A DNA stretch of 64,000 bases. It comes from Adiantum capillus-veneris (taxonomy: Eukaryota > Streptophyta > Polypodiopsida > Polypodiales > Pteridaceae). Position numbers and translations under genes: made by a program. Of this stretch, positions 60,790 through 64,000 are shown piece by piece. The stretch's first letter is position 1, and every line of letters starts with the position of its first letter. Location of the stretch: NCBI GenBank assembly GCA_014529385.2, contig CM043963.1, forward strand, positions 71,938,412 through 72,002,411, written 5' to 3'. The notes beneath the pieces are model-generated. The model was given only the letters and a program-made list of their open reading frames with translations. It was not told the origin of the DNA and did not search any database.

Positions 60790-61823
60790 ATACAAATTCT
60801 CGAGATAAGGAATCAAAATTTCCTCTAGATAAAAGTCATGTTCATGACCTTCAAATGAGGGTGGGAGAGAGTGGTGCCCGGTGAATTTAGCAAGCCCTTA
60901 TGGGGTGTGTCATCTATCAACAAAGTGTTGATATCATCATGTGGGACATGGATTTGGAAAAAAAGGTTTATATAATATTAATACATTTGGTTTGGTAGGG
61001 TTGTAGTCGCATTCAATGTAAACACACTCCTGCTGCAAATGCAAAAAATCAAATTGCAAACGTTTGATTCCCGCTACATTGCAAACCATATTTACAAGGG
61101 GATTGAGGTTTCTCTGTAGCATAGAGGACCATATGGCAACCCGGAACCTTGGAAGTAGAAATTGTATAAATTCCTTTGCTCCTAGATGCACAAACATCTA
61201 CGATCGCATATCCTGAAGTTGCACAGGTTGATAACTTCTGCGTGGGGATCATACGGCTCCCGAAACACCAACAATCCATTTACGTCCAAAATATCAGTCT
61301 CTGCAAACATTTCTTTAAACAAATAAGTAGTTAGATAATAGGTTGATTTTCATATTCTTTAATATAGATTATTACCAATACAATCATAGGGATGTCTAGC
61401 AAGGGTCCATACTGGGTTTGCCTGCCATCAAGGTTGTCTTTTTTAGTGTTAAAATCCGTGACCGTCTTCTCTTGTTCTTTTGTTGTTCGAGACTCTTGGG
61501 TCTCCAGTGTTGAGAGATCATTGCACCTGAATTTGCTTCTGATGTGCTACCATCGGTTTGCGTGTCAGGCATAAAAGACTCTTGATTTTCAAGCTCAACA
61601 GGTGGAGATGTGGTAGAGGTATGCTCTGCTTGAGGGTTAGAGAATTCTTTTTCAACCCCTCTCTCTATATAAACTTCATCCTTCTGAAACCCTCCAAGTA
61701 CAAAGGGAGTTTCAACATTTATTTCTTTCTCAACCCCTAGATCCATGTGATCTTGCTCCTGTGTGGGCTTCCCATCATTTGGGCTTTTCTCCTTGTCAAA
61801 CTCTCCCTCTACAGCATTATTGT
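60790..61823 (-). pseudogene. Gene B2, 3' part: acidic linker and FCP1-like domain
   Basis: On the minus strand, an exon from about 61823 (acceptor TTTGATAG) to about 61376 encodes an acidic, Glu/Pro-rich linker with a basic patch (KNKRRRSR). It ends in TQYGPLLDIPMIVL, which aligns with TQYGPLLPVDTVVP of B1 just before a GTAATA donor. The next exon (about 61303-60790) has DILDVNGLLVFREP (motif I, D-x-N), FVHLGAKEFIQFLLPRFRVA, AIWSSMLQRNLNPL, NTLLIDDTPHKG and PPSFEGHEHDFYLEEILIPY. Single-base shifts separate these segments (at least four), and an in-frame stop lies near 61200. B1 is the intact relative of this part. Confidence 0.75.
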
Positions 61824-61863
61824 CTATCAAAAATAAAACCAATTTATAATTATCAATACTCAC

Positions 61864-62390
61864 AGTCTCAACTTTGGATGCATTCCTCGAATTGAGTTTA
61901 TTGTCCAGATAGCTGGCTTGTCAAGTTCAATGCACACGAGACTTGAGTGTTGGTTGCTCTCATATGCAAAAATTATGGTTGTTACTTGCAACATTGGACA
62001 ATGAGCAAGCCACTTCTCAAATGTGTCGACAGGGGTATTTTTCATTTTGAGAAAGGGAGAAAGCTGGGAATCCAATATATATATATATATTTGCATGGCA
62101 TTGTGGAGGTAGCTGGCTCTTTATCAAAATACAAGACAATTTGATGTTGTTAGTCTTTAGCCTCAAGGTTGAATAAAAATATACTAGAGCTGGTGAAAGC
62201 ATCTTACTTCAAGAAGATATATACAATTGAATCTGTCATTTGAGCATCTGGATCCCGCAATATATTGATATCTGCAAAATCTAATGCAAGTATTCTTATA
62301 CCATCTTCTAGCTGTATATCTATTATTAATCCTTCCTCCATAGATGAAAAAATTTTGTTGTTACTCACATCGATTTTGTGTGTTACAATG
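61864..62390 (-). pseudogene. Gene B2, middle part: Ulp1/SENP-like SUMO-protease segment
   Basis: On the minus strand, an exon running to 62208 (donor GAAGTAAGAT) reads LEDGIRILALDFADINILRD, then PDAQMTDSIVYIFLK, like the first helix of C48 proteases (D-L..L.....L-N-D-x-I-I-x-F-Y-L-K). The next exon, ending at 61864 (donor CTGTGAGT), reads DTFEKWLAHCPMLQVTTIIF, AYESNQHSSLVCIELDKP and AIWTINSIRGMHPKL, like the H-W-x-L ... L-D-S-x-x-G catalytic region (H kept, W changed to S, D changed to N). The Q...D-C-G part with the catalytic cysteine is absent. The assignment is inference from pattern similarity. By position it belongs to the same gene as the FCP1-like domain downstream. Confidence 0.5.
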
Positions 62391-62596
62391 TGCTAGTTGT
62401 TAACCTCTTCTTCTATAGCATGTGTTGCCTTTTCCTTCTCTTTCAGTTTATTTAACTCCTCTACATGCCGATTTTCTTGTTCGGCCCTGGCCCTGGTATT
62501 CACATCGTGGGTGACTTCTACAATCTTCACGGCCTCTGGCTTTGATGGAGGAATAAGAAAAATTTCCTTCACTTTATTATCTATAAACTCGTTGGA
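62391..62596 (-). pseudogene. Gene B2 linker joining H3-like and Ulp1-like parts
   Basis: A charged, probably coiled-coil stretch in frame with both neighbours: NEFIDNKVKEIFLIPPSKPE, then RARAEQENRHVEELNKLKEK, then THAIEEEVNN. It is bounded by TAG at 62597-62599 and TAG at 62393-62395. Both could be CAG in the ancestor, which would make a single exon from the histone fold to the protease-like segment. Confidence 0.55.
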
Positions 62597-63038
62597 CTAG
62601 AGCAGCTTATCATATCTCCACCTTACTCTTTTCAGAGTTTCACTATCTTTGTCCATAATTGTTACCCTGTGTGCATGTGCTGCAAAAATTGTTATGTCAT
62701 TGAAATATTCCAACAAAAAATCCTATGCTGCCTCTTTCTTTTAGTGCTAGCAGTGCAATAGGTTTCCACCTCGTGGTCCAAAACATGCTTCCTCACATAT
62801 TGACCTGACTAGTCTTTGGAATGGAAGTTTTGGTACTAGAAGCTCGATACATTTTTGAGCCCTCTTGATTTCTTAAAAAATATGATGTGTCTTTGTAGAC
62901 TATTCATCCTTGAAGCTTTCAAGATTTTCATGGGCTTCCCTCGTCTCTTCCTTTTACTAGAAGATCTTCCTTCTACTTTAGCAGTCAAAAACCTGGTCCT
63001 TTCCCTGCCTTCCTCGCACTCGCCTTTGTTCTTGCCAT
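62597..63038 (-). pseudogene. Gene B2, 5' part: divergent histone H3-like domain
   Basis: Read on the minus strand from ATG 63038-63036: MARTKASARKAGKGP, matching the start of the H3 tail (A-R-T-K4, A-R-K9). A basic stretch follows in a shifted frame (SSSKRKRRGKP). Then EIKRAQKCIELLVPKLPFQR, followed by LVRSICEE, corresponds to the alpha-N and alpha-1 region (canonical [20 protein letters not shown]). After another shift, YFNDITIFAAHAHRVTIMDK, followed by DSETLKRV, corresponds to alpha-2/alpha-3. Stops: TGA near 62985, TAG near 62795-62800 and TAG 62597-62599. The Pro in LLVPK recalls CENH3, whereas KLPFQRLVR is like canonical H3. Introns are absent in this part. The frame after the last TAG continues directly into the linker of the protease-like part. 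Confidence 0.7.
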
Positions 63039-63046
63039 TTAACTGT

Positions 63047-63862
<816 letters not shown>

Positions 63863-64000
63863 GTGCTACAATAAGCCTACCAACAAATATTGTGCAACCA
63901 TTTAAGTGTGAAAGTGACCTCTCAATCAAAATTATACAGTGCAATAAATGACCACTAGCTAGTTTTCACCGTTTGACACGTTTAAAGCATGTAGTTATTA

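Overview
This looks like about 64 kb of nuclear DNA from a land plant with a large, repeat-rich genome. It is AT-rich and has GT-AG introns, many decayed Ty3/Gypsy-type retrotransposon pieces, one nearly complete short LTR element, long (CT)n, (GT)n and (AT)n microsatellites, and only a few host-like genes, most of them broken. A seed-free plant such as a fern or lycophyte is my best guess, because bacterial-type N4/N6 amino-methyltransferase-like genes are unusual in seed plants. The sequence alone does not prove this. There are no rRNA or tRNA genes, CRISPR arrays or bacterial operons.

Layout. 0-1.4 kb: 3' part of a methyltransferase-like gene with one frameshift. 1.7-2.3, 6.2-8.0, 8.8-10.2 and 13.9-14.5 kb: arrays of a palindrome-cored repeat (unit about 68 bp, or about 116 bp in the first block). 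3.7-5.9 kb: an LTR with TATA box and a gag fragment. 5.9-13.2 kb: duplicated pieces of FCP1/NIF-type (HAD superfamily) phosphatase-like genes embedded in the repeat arrays. 15.0-15.6 kb: Gypsy pol fragment. 17.9-20.0 kb: an eight- or nine-exon methyltransferase-like pseudogene, followed by a 152-bp tandem repeat. 21-28 kb: featureless decayed DNA. 28.0-32.0 kb: Gypsy relic on the plus strand. 34.3-36.1 and 52.2-53.3 kb: two homologous blocks of about 280-bp repeats centred on a CATACGCGTATG palindrome, the second in the leader of a Gypsy element (about 50.4-58.7 kb). 36.1-36.7 kb: SWIM zinc-finger fragment. 40.1-41.6 and 44.6-45.4 kb: integrase and reverse transcriptase of a minus-strand Gypsy element. 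Between these two parts lies a two-gene cassette, A1 and B1. 46.75-49.31 kb: a short LTR element with a perfect 5-bp target-site duplication. 59.0-63.0 kb: a second, degenerate copy of the cassette, A2 and B2.

How the parts relate. Cassette 1 has gene A1 (plus, unrecognised, 393 residues, one intron, apparently intact) and gene B1 (minus, FCP1-like), which converge on a (CT)n(AT)n tract. Cassette 2 repeats that order with A2 and B2 around (CT)n(CA)n. B2 keeps exons that B1 has lost: an H3-like histone fold, then an Ulp1/SENP-like SUMO-protease segment, then an acidic linker, then the FCP1-like domain. The H3-like end, linker and protease-like start share one reading frame interrupted only by two TAG codons, so B2 may be the remains of a histone-fold/SUMO-protease/HAD fusion gene. 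B1's apparent start codon lies at the edge of the Gypsy reverse transcriptase and is in frame with it. Most nonsense changes seen across the window fit C-to-T (or G-to-A) mutation, as expected for heavily methylated DNA.
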